Assembly: GCF_008831285.2 (NCBI RefSeq)
Contig: NC_045138.2
Location: forward strand, 11,422,571-11,486,570
Reading direction: 5' to 3'
Origin: Nymphaea colorata
Lineage: Eukaryota; Streptophyta; Magnoliopsida; Nymphaeales; Nymphaeaceae
DNA length: 64,000 bases
The notes under the pieces are model-generated. The model had not been told where the DNA came from. It did no database searches and saw only the letters and a list, made by a program, of their open reading frames with translations. Positions 11,231-22,489 of this stretch are shown here, piece after piece (the first letter of the stretch is position 1; every line of letters starts with the position of its first letter). A program made the position numbers and the translations under genes.

Positions 11231-12729
11231 TTCATATTTCATTGTGGTAAAATGTTATAACATTTCCTTGACATTTTATAAAATCTCCTTGACACACATG
11301 AGTGCCTTCAAATTTTTTGCAAGTGTCCATAGAACATAGCTAGCTCCACTCTAGCATAGCAACATGCATGCCCATCAAGGATAATTTTTGAATAAAAGCA
11401 TTATATTTGTTTGTGAGTTCATTTGGTTATATTAATCAACTTAGCCTTTTATATGTCTAGGTTTTATTGAATTAATTTTTACTTTTGTTTCCTATCGTTG
11501 CTCTTGTAGGTGAAATCCAACTTTGCCATTGGGCCAGGGCCATTGCAAGTGCAGGAGCAGCAGGACTGCAATCATGGTGGACATAGAGGATGACTGCAAT
11601 CATGGTGGACATAGAGGGTTATTCAGATTTGTTAGTGAAACATGTAAATAGGCCACTGATTATGTGATTTTCATTTGTCTATAGACCCCTTAGAGAGTTA
11701 TTTAGATTTGTTAGTGAAACATATGTAAGTAGGCTCACTCATTAAATGATTTTCATTTGTCTATAGACCCAAAAAAGGGTTGTTCCTTGTTCATTGTTGT
11801 GTCTTATTTGAAGCTTTTTATTTCTATTACTGCTTGTTAAATCACATTGAACCGTTGAATGATTTTATATTGCAATGGACTGAGGTGATCAATACTTTAC
11901 AGAATGGTGTGATATATGCTCTTTGCAGGTGATACTAAAGTTCTTTTTGCAGACAGTGTTTTGAAATTTACTTGATATGGGAAAATTAAGCGGAGGAGAT
12001 TTTTTATTACTGAAATTTCTATTTATATAGTAGACTTAGAGGCTGCCCTACTTAAAAGACGTATATCACTTTCTGCTGTTCAAAAGATATTGGCATATTG
12101 CTGAGTGAACTCAGTGACAATTACTTTGCAATTATATTGCAAAATGAGTATGACTGTTTGGCCAGCGCATGTAAAAGTGAAATTGTGTCAGTGCTAGCAG
12201 AAGCCACCAAGGACAGATCTATTTCAGAAATTGATATTTGCTTTTTCAACAGGTAAAGAATACTTCGCAAGTTTGCAATCCTGTTTTGGTTCTTTTGTTT
12301 GACAGTTCTCCAGGCATAAGAATTATCAGGCGTAAGAATTATTAAGTGTTAATGCTTTTGCGCTACTTATGTTCTTTTGTTTGCAGCACAGTTCTTTAAA
12401 CATAAAATTATTTCTTTTGCACTACTAATATTCTTTTACGTGCACTAAAAGTTCTCCAAACATAAGAATTATTGATTGATCCCAGCAGAATTACAATGTG
12501 AATATTGATTGATATGTATCATGGTAGTAAGAAGGTATACCCGCCCCAAGGCCCGGCCCAACCCGCCTCAAAGCCCACGGGCCGGGCCGAGCCTCGGGCA
12601 TAAACTGAAGCCCGAGACCCGATGTTACATAAGCCCGGCCTAACCCATTTAGAATGGCGGACTTTCATTTTTACATTTTTATCAGGGGCGGGCCGGCCCG
12701 GCACAACCCGACCGGGCCCTATGCTATGA

Positions 12730-12893
12730 CCTTGGACGTAACCGATTTTATGCACGTACGTTGGCGATTTTATATTAACAAAATAAACCTGTAATTAATT
12801 GAAAAAATAAAGGTCAAACAATGCAGAGTCTTTGAATTCTATTAATTCGTTGATTTTGCTTTTGTTTGACATGGGGAAGTGGACCAAGCTCTT
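12730..12893. other. UGT 3' flank
   Basis: Short AT-rich spacer between the hAT end and the UGT stop codon. It must hold the UGT 3' UTR and polyadenylation region, but I see no clear AATAAA on the minus strand. Part of the transcript end may lie in transposon sequence. Confidence 0.4.
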
Positions 12894-14417
12894 TCAGCCT
12901 GCTGGAGCGATCCCATTTGAAGCTCCCATGGCGGCGTTTATGAACTGATCCAGCGCCGAGGCAGATGACTGCACCGAGCCATGACGATGGTCACCGCTCC
13001 TTTTGCTTCTCACGGCCCTCGATATCATCTCCCTGAATCGACCGGCCTGCCTTCTCAACTCCTTTCCCCCCTCAGTCTCGCCCATCACCAACTTCACCGC
13101 TCTCGCCACTTGTTCCCTGCTGATCTCCGCCCTGTTTCCCCTCGCCACCTCTACGCACACGCCCATCTCCTCCACCAGCATCTTCGAGTTGTAGAACTGC
13201 TCAGCAGCCATGGGCCACCCTATGATGGCCACCCCATAGCTTAGACTCTCCATCACCGAGTTCCAACCGCAGTGGCTCAAGAACCCACCGGTTGACTCGT
13301 GAGCCAGAATGGTGCATTGGGGAGCCCAGTTTTTCACCACCAACCCTTGCTTTGCCACCCTCATCCTCTCCTCGAATCCCTCTGGCAACCATGCCGGTGA
13401 TCTAAGGTCTTTTTCCGGTTTAAGGTACTCGGCCGGTGGCCTCACCACCCATATGAAGTTCACCTCGCTCTCCTCCAATCCCATGGCGAGCTCCTTCATC
13501 TGAGAAGAAGAGATGGTGCATTCCGAACCAAAGGAGACGTAGAGAACCGAACCGGGTGGGTGGAGATGGAGCCAGTCGGTGACCATCAATTCCTCTTTCG
13601 AGACGCCTGGTTTTTTCCGAAGTTTTTCATCGATCGTGGCCTTCGACAGCTCTGTGCCATCAAAGAGGAAGCTAGAAACCAGAGGACCGATGCACCAAAC
13701 CGGTTTATTCCCACACATGACTCGGAGTCTCTCCACCCCCTTCGTCTCGATCTCCTCCACCGAGTTCACCAGCATGCAGGATGATCTCAGACTCGACTTT
13801 ATGTAAGAGCGGTAAAGGACGGAGCAGTAGTCTGTGCCGTCTGCGGCCTTGATGTTGTCATTCAGTTGTGAGCGGTGGAGTCTGATTTCCGGGAAGCCCG
13901 GCAGCTCGAACTCGTCGGAGCCCGAGTTCAGGTTGGGGAGGTGCAACCACATGGAGAAAGTGGTGACGGTGGCCTGAGCCCCGCAAGTGGTGAGGACGGC
14001 GTGGAAGATGCCGAGCTTCGCGGCGACGTCGACCGACCATGCGCAGAAGGTGTCGGAGATGACGGAGAGAGGTTGGTGGTGGCCGCTGTTGGCTGCGGCG
14101 ATGCCGGAGAGGAGCTGCTCGAAAGCGGGTCGGAGAGTGAAGGTGGCGCCGAGCAGACGGTTCTTGAGGTGGGAGGGGAGAGCGTCGGTGCACTCGCCGT
14201 GGGGAGGGAGGCCATGGACGGTGGGGTCGAAAGGGAGAGCGGCTAGCTGGATGGGCATCGAGGGAGAGAGCATTGATCGGAGTTTGGGAAGGTTGGAAGG
14301 GGTGGTGGCGATGGTGATGGTGTGGGATGGGTGGTGGTGGAGAATGAGATTCGCGAGGTTCACGAAGGAGTTGAAGTGGCCCTGAGCCAAGAACGGAAGC
14401 ATCACTATCTGCCCCAT
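12894..14417 (-). CDS. UDP-glycosyltransferase, UGT92-like
   Basis: Family-1 glycosyltransferase that moves a sugar from a UDP-sugar to a small lipophilic acceptor in the cytosol. The protein is 507 residues, a normal length. I chose the ATG at 14417 because the MGQIVMLPFLAQGH N-terminus fits the family and the open frame further upstream starts only from GTG. Catalytic His is His14 (AQGH) and its partner Asp is Asp122 (ISDTFCAW). The 44-residue PSPG sugar-donor box spans about Trp364-Gln407, begins WAPQ, contains HCGWNS and ends EQ. The open frame is uninterrupted and intron-free. N-terminal features (LPFLAQGH, HGLPPHGE, DEFELPGFPE) resemble plant UGT92 proteins; that assignment is from memory and the acceptor is unknown. 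Alternative: another group of family-1 UGTs. It is the only intact gene for some 45 kb to its right. Confidence 0.95.
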   Translation of the reverse strand: MGQIVMLPFLAQGHFNSFVNLANLILHHHPSHTITIATTPSNLPKLRSMLSPSMPIQLAALPFDPTVHGLPPHGECTDALPSHLKNRLLGATFTLRPAFEQLLSGIAAANSGHHQPLSVISDTFCAWSVDVAAKLGIFHAVLTTCGAQATVTTFSMWLHLPNLNSGSDEFELPGFPEIRLHRSQLNDNIKAADGTDYCSVLYRSYIKSSLRSSCMLVNSVEEIETKGVERLRVMCGNKPVWCIGPLVSSFLFDGTELSKATIDEKLRKKPGVSKEELMVTDWLHLHPPGSVLYVSFGSECTISSSQMKELAMGLEESEVNFIWVVRPPAEYLKPEKDLRSPAWLPEGFEERMRVAKQGLVVKNWAPQCTILAHESTGGFLSHCGWNSVMESLSYGVAIIGWPMAAEQFYNSKMLVEEMGVCVEVARGNRAEISREQVARAVKLVMGETEGGKELRRQAGRFREMISRAVRSKRSGDHRHGSVQSSASALDQFINAAMGASNGIAPAG

Positions 14418-14474
14418 TTTTCCTTTTGTATCAGAGAGAGAGAATTGCAGGGGGGAAAGATACACTGTTGTTGG

Positions 14475-14482
14475 TATTTATA
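14475..14482 (-). promoter_or_regulatory. TATA box of the UGT gene
   Basis: Minus-strand TATAAATA, 58 bp upstream of the chosen ATG. Initiation about 30 bp downstream would leave a 5' UTR of roughly 30 nt that includes the AGAGAGAGA purine run at 14430-14440. Confidence 0.7.
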
Positions 14483-14665
14483 AGAGCCAAAGTGTGGGGA
14501 ACACATCACAGCATCCTGCAACTTTTAACAGATTTGACAGATTGTAAAGTTGGGATCTGGCGGACCCCCGATGTTTGTTGTAGGTACAAAAATTATATGG
14601 CAAGGTTTTCTGCCATTTTTCTAACGGACTTCTTGTTGAGGAGTTTTAAAGCCAAGCGTGGGAAA

Positions 14666-14668
<3 letters not shown>

Positions 14669-14757
<89 letters not shown>
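14669..14757. repeat. (AT)44 microsatellite upstream of UGT
   Basis: Perfect AT run of 89 bp about 250 bp upstream of the UGT start. A second (TA)9 run lies at 14819-14836. Long perfect runs of this kind are expected to vary in length between individuals. Confidence 0.97.
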
Positions 14758-14761
<4 letters not shown>

Positions 14762-16159
14762 GAAGAGAAAGAGAGAGAGTTGATATAATGCATATCATTG
14801 TGCCAAGTAAAAGAAAGATATATATATATATATATAACAAACCAGATAATCATATACCAAATTGTGCTCATATGAAATTTGATGCATTTAACCAAGAGAA
14901 ATTCACAAATAGTCCACAGCGCATATGTTGGCGCTAAGGCTGCTAAGTGGATATAAGATCATTTATCTTAGCTTAATATTGTAAATATATTCAATCTTTT
15001 TCTAACACTAACAATGTAAAGTATACTATATAACTCTATTATCAAAAAGTATCTCTTATTTGACTTTTTGATAAATTTACAACTAACAGGTTTAAAATGA
15101 AATTACATGTTAAATGATATGTGTCAAGTCTGGTACGGAGCAATTTCTAGCACTTTCTCTTTCTGCTATGACAGTGAAGTCATATAGTCATAGAACGTGA
15201 TTAAATCTGTTATTCGTTCCTATATAGCATATCTTGCTTTAACTGTAATTCTCTTTTGGCTACTTATTGTCACTTTTGAGTACTTTTTCATGTTGGTTTT
15301 TCTTCTTTAATTGAAAATTATATATATCTTGAAGAATAAGAAATGATCATACCCGAACGCAGGTTTATGGCCTTTTTAGACTTTCTCTTCATTTCAAATT
15401 GCGGTTTCTTGGTTGCAAACTTGTAACAATATCCAGTCGGTATTTGCGATGTCAACTCTAATTGAATAATTATGATAGACATGGTGATACTTCAGACTCT
15501 ATTACAAAAGATGAAGGTCCTTATTGGAATCATTGTTTGCCTGTTGTCAATACATGAAAATGGTCATGTGTAATAATTTTCAAAAGGAGATATCCGACGG
15601 TATTAATAGGTCAAACTATCACCTTGTACATATAAAAAGCAAAGCTGAACATTGTGACAAAGTAGAGAAAAAGATCTAAAAAAAAAAAAAAATCTTTGAA
15701 GACATCATGAGCTTGGAGTTTCAAAAACTGAATAAAAAATAAGAGACGAGCAAGCACACATGTGATTTAAGTTCTAATGAAGTTGATCATGAAAATGATG
15801 CAATGATGGTATCCAAGTTGAAATGAAAACATTTTTCCAATAACTTCAACTAGGGATGGATTGGGGCATGGTTTGACAAGAGGAGGCACACATATTGTTG
15901 TAGTCATCAAGTAGCCTACAATTACAAATTTAAGGTAATTGAATTTGAAAGAGAAAAATGATAACCAAACAAGGCAAAGTTGTTGGACAAACAAAGTTTA
16001 AAAATGGATTGCCAAAAGAAGTGAACAACCACAAATGGTTGCTAAAACTCCAATAATAAATTGTCATTGCAGATAAATTGTTGCTACTGCAATGCAGAGA
16101 TTGTTTTTAAGAACAAATTTTAGTAGTCGAACAACATTCGATGTAATATTGTACTTTTT

Positions 16160-16162
<3 letters not shown>

Positions 16163-16196
<34 letters not shown>
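16163..16196. repeat. (CT)17 microsatellite
   Basis: Perfect CT dinucleotide run in intergenic DNA. Confidence 0.95.
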
Positions 16197-16200
<4 letters not shown>

Positions 16201-16997
16201 TGATGGTTGTTGATGCTGCCCCACGTTGATGGTTGTTGCAGACATCTCTATGTATTTGAACAATGAGTTGAATACACTGTAGTTTCATATTTTTTCCTAT
16301 TTAAACCTGAGTTTGTGAATATAAGTTGGATTGTACAATATCCAATTTGGCCAGCCATATTTGTTAAAAATCCTTTTGACATCTCTAGTTCTACCCTGAA
16401 GATACCTTCAAGGTTCGTGTTTCCTTGTTTAATTCCAGTGACTAGCCATATGGCCGTTATGTTCGGATCACACTAAAACTGAAAAGGTCAACATGAATCA
16501 TCTTTTCCCAACGTATACATGTAGAAGCCGCCTAAAGTTTTTAGCTTAGCAGATTAACAGTTCTCCTAGAAACTTAGGCAGTTTTTCATCAATAAGTACG
16601 TTAAACTTGTAACGCGACTTTGTAAATTAATAATTTGACGAAACTGTAGACTTTTGTTAAATAGTCTCAACTAAATGCAGTTTGATTGCCAAGGGTTAAA
16701 ACCCCTCGTCCTTCTTGATTTTCGAGAACCAATTGAACCATTCGAACAAGTTGGGAGCACATCTGTCACCCTGTTACTAGAAAACATTGCCCTCGAGGCT
16801 GCCGTACAATCCTCTTTTTTGTACATTTGTCACCCTTCTTCAGTATGATGGTGCCTTTCAATCGACGTCGTGATTATTGTCCTGTTCGTATGAGCGGAGG
16901 GGGGAGGGGGGGCGCCAACCCCACCTAATTAAAAAAATAATACATTAAAAATATTAATTGTGTAATGTATTTTTTAACTACGATTTCTCTGCAACAT

Positions 16998-17103
16998 CTG
17001 AAGTATCCGGCGATGGCTTCAATTAAATAAACAGAAGAGTAACGTGAATTCTGAAGTATCCGGCGATGGCTCCAATTAAATAAACAGAAGAGTAACGTGA
17101 ATC
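16998..17103. repeat. 53-bp exact tandem duplication
   Basis: Two adjacent 53-bp copies start at 16998 and 17051 with CTGAAGTATCCGGCGATGGC. They differ at one internal base (CTTC versus CTCC) and near the far end. There are no further copies. Confidence 0.95.
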
Positions 17104-19087
17104 AGACGACGCAAAGTTAATCCAAAAGGAGGAAAGGCTTCCAAAAGAAACACAAAGTTCAAGTAATCACAAATTGAGATCGATCGGTGATCTCGAATAT
17201 TTTTAAAGTGCATGCATGTTGCAAGGGCAAAAAGTGTTCGGAGGACGTGCTTCTTGTTTTGTAAATTGGACAATTTCTAGTAATTAATTGTTTTTAACTG
17301 TCGTAAGCGTCAATCTTGGTGCTTGAGGCCCTACATGAATTTGACGTTCTGAAGAGTGCCCCATTAAAAAAACTAGATAGTTATTCTTGTGACAATCGTG
17401 GATCATATTCCTAGATCTCGGATTTAGATAACGAAAAATAATGTTTGGACGTTTCCTTTTCACAGGAGGTTTTATATCCATGGACAGCAATTCGTCCAGG
17501 TAGCTTTGTTGATATCATATTGATTACGGGGAGAACAGAGTTTAATTTGTATTGCTGTTTAAAAACAAATAGATCTTTGCTTTGACGAATCAAAGGGAAA
17601 AAATTTGTTAATTAACCTTTTTGTGAAGTCAAAAAATCAATTAAATATTACAGCAAATGTGCAGGCCGACATTTCTAATTACATATATACATCTAAACAA
17701 TGCAAAAGTAGATCCATAGACTAAAACGTTCATCGTTTTTTACGAAACTCCCTCCTTAAGGGGCTTTGGTACTAATCTCTTGCTTACCTCACCTTGTGGG
17801 CACGAGGAAATAAAGTAGTTGGTATGCACATTAAAAAAATATTCATTCCCATGACACACTCCAAAAAAACATTAAATTTTGAAGTGGAATGCATGTGACT
17901 GTTCCATGCATTTACAAAAGAAAATTGACCAGATTAGTTGGACACATTAAATGTTACTGTGAGTTGGACACATTAAATGTTAATGTGACAATGTGAGGGA
18001 TGCCAATATATTGGATTAGAAGCAGATATGCCCTTAACCATATCTATATCTACTTCGAATTAGGATTCAAAATAAAAGTCATACCGAATATGAATTCGAA
18101 ATGCAATTTTACAATTTTAATACGATGATTGGCCGCTGTGACATTATTTGATGCCCCCTTCTATATCAAATCAACAAGTTGAAATAGCAAACCGATGACT
18201 ACAGTTATGTTTTGCTGGCATCAGCACCTGAACATGCTTATGAATATATATTCACATCAGTCTTTAGGGGATGGCCTCGCAACTGTCACCGGCATGGACT
18301 ACATCTGATACTACCCTTTTCTTTCCCTGCCTAGGAGGTAAGTTTCGCTACTTGTAGGTCCCACCGGGTGATGTTTAGCTGGAGTTGCATGCACCTGCCT
18401 GTGCACGCAACACATATACACAGCTAAAAAAAAGGAGAGAAGGTTGGGGTGTTTTAGAAACTTTTGATCATGCCGAGTACTTTTTTAGTCTTTTTATTTT
18501 TTTTATAATTTCCATTTTATCCTCTTTTTTTTTCACTTTATTAAGGGTCATTACACACGTAACACACCCTGTGCAGGGCTGAGCATATAACCAGCTTCGG
18601 TTAAATACTGGACCTCTTTGGTCCGCAAAGTCTTAGTCTAGCTCCTTCTATTGTCCGCTAAACAATCATGTTAGGAATGTCAACAAATTTGATTCAATTC
18701 ATATGTCATATTTTTTTTATGTTTATGTATATATTTAGATTTGAATTCATATTCGAATGTGAATGAAGAAAGACTATAACATGTTTGAATCTGTACTCAC
18801 ATGTTTTGATCTATATCACAATCCAAATCCAATTTTAGATTCATATCTCTGAATCCCACTATAAACTGAATTATAACCATACTACGAACCAACTCTCAAA
18901 ATGTATGTACGTTGGATTAAGATATTTATTTAAAACTAAGTCTGATCTGAATCTTACGCTTTGAATATGATTGGACTTACATTATTTAAATCTGAATTCG
19001 ACTGAATGTACCTTTTAAATCCAAACTCGATCAGATTTTTTAATCGGAAGGTTTTTTTTTTCCATATCGGATCGGACCTATTGAAAT

Positions 19088-19181
19088 CCATTACGATCAT
19101 GAATGCAACCATCAGGCAGCCAGCTACTTTTGATCCATTACGATCATGAATGCAACCATCAGGCAGCCAGCTACTTTTGAT
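19088..19181. repeat. 47-bp exact tandem duplication
   Basis: Two identical adjacent 47-bp copies start at 19088 and 19135 with CCATTACGATCATGAATGCA. A perfect match implies a recent event. Confidence 0.95.
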
Positions 19182-20149
19182 CAGAGGCATTGCCAAGGGT
19201 GGCCTCCATGGATCTTGGCCCACTTTAATTTTTTTTTTAAAAAAAGTACATCTAAATTTTAGAAAATTTTACTTAATCTATATAAAAAATTTGAAAAATG
19301 ATATTTGGGTCTGTGTCAAAATTTAAAAACTTTAATTCGACCCGTCATAAAAAAAAATTCTAAATCGGCCCTACCAGCCCCTTACATGCATGGGAATAAA
19401 TTGCATCACATCAATCATTTACTACCAGATGTGACCAAATTGAAACAAAAAATCCGTCAAAATTGAATTTTAAAAGTTGACACATGCACGGGATCTGCTT
19501 TCCACTTAGACCGCAGTCATGTTTTCCGATCGAGCTGAAGTAAATTAGGGCGGTTTACTATGCTTAACTATAAAGAGAAATACACTGACCACTCCGGCTA
19601 ATCAGATTAAGGTATACTTTCGATTCACAGTGCAACCAATCACCTGTTTCCTCAACATCATATGCCAAGGTGCATGTGTATTATCTCCTAGAATATTGTT
19701 GTGCTACTGACAAAATTTTTTCCTTTAACGAGTAGTAGCCATTAATTAAATCATTCTGGATGCTACTTTCTATGGACAAATCTCAAGCATCAGTAACTTG
19801 AATGCAACAGAAGGAACCCAAATTAATGAATCATTTGCATGGTGGACGGCAGAAATATAAACTTGGAATGACAATTAGAATGAGAACAGTTCTGGGTTGA
19901 GTTTTGTAGGGTTGAATAGGAGAAATTTTATCGAGTGAATAGAATGTGTAGTGGATCGATGCATTGATCAATGAGAATCTTTCTACAAAGTGATTTGGGT
20001 ATAGATGGTCAGCACGTTCAATTTGTTAGCGTTCAAACCAAGGAAAAAAATCAGTCGATCATTGACGTCTACGACCACAGATAACGCTTCTAGGAACGGC
20101 CCGGAATCATCTCTAAAGGTGAGTACGACTATTCCTAAAGGTCAATTGG

Positions 20150-21643
20150 AATGGTTTTAAAAACCTCGGTTTGTAAGATTCGAGGATCTAAGATCCTCAG
20201 ATCTTAAATCAGCCTCGGATCTAAGATCCGAGGCCATCAAACGCTACCTGAAGGAATGGCTTGATGACCCCCAAGCAGAGAATGTACTTTGCAGTATTGT
20301 TCCATGGGCGGATGAAAAGACTACTAATTGGACATTGTATCACAGCAACGAACATGAGCTTGTAAATGTTATAATTACAGCAATAAGCACAACTGGAAAC
20401 TCAGACACAGTGCCACACCAGAAGAATCATTATTTCTACAATCAATCTGGTCCAACAATGCCTATTCGATGCTCTTTTCTTATTCACAACTGAAGGGTTG
20501 CCAATGCCATCCTGAAGAAGTTACATTTGCCAATGCATCACAGGTAGTGCAATAGTTTATTTATATGTTATGGTTAGAACTGGATTGTTTACAGTATCAA
20601 TTTCTTGGAATGATTCGTTGATGCTAGGAACATGGCTCTGTGGGCTTGTGCATACTATCGATCTGGTACTTATGCATGCCCATCTCCTGGCTACTTGCAG
20701 GTTATCTGGACTGCATGCTTTAATTCTTGATGTTTGCTCTAATAGGTAGGAAAGTGGTTTCAATGGCACTGCATGACAATGATAGCGATTCAGCACAATG
20801 TTTGTCCTTGTCCTGAGTTTGATGCTTGTTTGGCTTCTATGGCATAGCTTGTCATTTTGTATTGTGTAAACTAAGAGATAATCCCTTGTATTCTCAGAAG
20901 TATTCACTAATTTAGCTTTTCTCTGTCCCTTTTAAGTATGGAAACACTATACATGCATGGTTTCTACAAATGGTCTCTCTGCCACCCTAGGAAAGGTGAC
21001 TTGAAGCACATACCAGCAGTTGGTGAAACCCGTAAATATAAGTTATGCACTGTAGTACTGCACTTCTTTTCTCCTGAACCTACAGAACTGTAATTTTGTA
21101 AGAGACACTTACTATCATTGTACCATCATACCGTTCTCGCCTCAAGCATCGGATACAACTGGTAATTAATACCTGAAGAATACCATTAATTGATATAACA
21201 TTGTAAACAACCCAGTTCTCTACGACACTACCCATGATGCATCGAAAAACGTAACTTCTTCGGGATGGCACTGGCAAACATTCATTTATGGATAAAAAAG
21301 ACAGTATCAAATAGGCATTGTTGGACCAGATTGTGTGTACAAATAATGTTTTTTCTGATGTGAGATTGCGTCTAAGTTTGCAGTTGTGCTTATTGCTGTA
21401 GTTATACATTTATACATTTACAAGCTCAAGACTGATTTCTTTGCTGTTATACAATGTCTGATTAGTAGCCTTTCCGTTCGCCCATGGAACAATGCTACTA
21501 AGTGCACTCTTTTGCAGGTTGTCAAGCCTTTCCTTCAGGTAGTGTTTGATAGTCTCATATCCTAGATCCGAGGAAGATTAAGATCCAAGGCTCTAAGATT
21601 CTTGAATCTTAAACATCAAGTTTTTAAAAAACCTCGTCTGATG
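20150..21643. repeat. Inverted duplication, ~480-bp arms, 540-bp spacer
   Basis: The left arm (about 20150-20620) and the reverse complement of the right arm (about 21160-21643) align along their length. Shared landmarks: CTACCTGAAGGAATGGCTTG versus CTACCTGAAGGAAAGGCTTG, then GTTCCATGGGCG, ACAATGCCTATT with GTTGGACCAGATTG on the other strand, GATGCATC, and GTAAACAA[C/T]CCAGTTCT. I judge the arms about 75-85% identical, with short indels. The left arm has a 77-codon open stretch (20260-20493) whose conceptual protein (YLKEWLDD, CSIVPWADEKTTNWTLYHS, HELVNVI) is recognisable in the right arm (YLKERLDN, SSIVPWANGKATNQTLYNS). I do not recognise that protein. A transcript through it could fold into a long hairpin; that is inference. 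Confidence 0.85.
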
Positions 21644-22489
21644 CATCAAAACTATATATATCTTTCTCTCTGTATGCCCTCAACAATGAAGCCATGGCAG
21701 TCAAGAACCCACGGACGACCACAACTAGGATGATGGTGACTCTCTCTCTCTTGCCAGAACCCTAGAACCCTTGACAGTCCTAAAACCCTTGACTAGGGTT
21801 TCAAAGTCCGTCTAAAATCCTCAAAGAGTGTTTCAAAATTGTTTTGAAACCCTTGACATGAGTTTCAGACTCGAACAAGGAGACCCTTGACAAAATTGAG
21901 GGTTTCAAAGTCTTCACAAAACCGAGGGTTTCAAAGTCTTCACAAAACCGAGGGTTTATTTGAAACCCTCAACAAAACCCAAAGTTATTTTGGGTCAAAA
22001 CCACAACCCAAATCAATTTTCAATATTCTTGCCAAATTTTGAAATCAAATTTAAATGACACATTTCCAACCAAAATAATGGTGTTCCATCTTGGAAATTT
22101 TTCAATTTTGCCCAAACTCCTAAAGGCAAATTGAATTTTCAAATAAGTGATCAAAATAAATTAATTTTCCAAACAACTTATCCAAATTTTATTCCAATTT
22201 ACTTAAAACAAGCTTAAAAATTTTTGTTCAAAACCAAATTCAAAATGAATTTTCAATTTCAATTTCAACCCTCTATGCACAAGCATATAGGATTGCATCA
22301 AATGACTTGTACACAATCCAAAAAATGTTTAATCCTTGGACCGATTACCCCTATTAAAGGCAGCATAAACAATTGGATCTCGTGCCAATGGGCGGATCCC
22401 TTTCTCTTGAAATTTTTTCTCAAAACTCATTCTAAAATTCTTGCTGATTCGCATCGATGCCAAGGATGGGGTGGAATGCGAATAATATC
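21644..22489. other. Intergenic with short GAGGGTTTCAAAG repeats
   Basis: No gene recognised. From 21750 to 22000, forward and inverted copies of GAAACCCTTGAC and GGGTTTCAAAGTC recur, including an exact 26-bp tandem pair (GAGGGTTTCAAAGTCTTCAC plus AAAACC) near 21898-21950. The rest is AT-rich. Confidence 0.55.

Larger units (their letters stand above)
9836..12729 (+). mobile_element. Ac-like hAT element, internally deleted
   Basis: Both ends hold dense GGGCCGGGC/GCCCGGCCC words (9841-10000 and 12540-12720), typical of subterminal regions of Ac/Tip100-like plant elements. Left terminus TATGAGCACCGGGCC roughly matches the reverse complement of the right one, CATAGCATAGGGCCC. Between them lies a partial transposase gene with an intron. 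No 8-bp target duplication was found at these borders, so ends are approximate. The left end sits about 10 bp from the element at 8581-9825, and the right end about 165 bp from the UGT stop codon. Confidence 0.7.
14838..20149. other. Intergenic, no gene recognised
   Basis: About 5.3 kb without recognisable coding sequence. It contains a (CT)17 run at 16163-16196, a G-rich stretch at 16896-16912, a 9-bp stem hairpin at 16939-16971 (AATACATTA / TAATGTATT), a 53-bp tandem duplication at 16998-17103 and a 47-bp one at 19088-19181. The stretch 19210-19390, with poly-T/poly-A words and CGGCCCTACCAGCCCC, looks like an old transposon end. Confidence 0.5.

Noticed and set aside
12981-14385. Many open frames antisense or out of frame to the UGT gene
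   Set aside because: GC-rich shadows of the real minus-strand reading frame, which has all family motifs.
14426-14895. Frames ending in or containing long Ile-Tyr repeats
   Set aside because: They read through the (AT)n tract; the same holds for the frames at 5734-5949 and 62540-62791.
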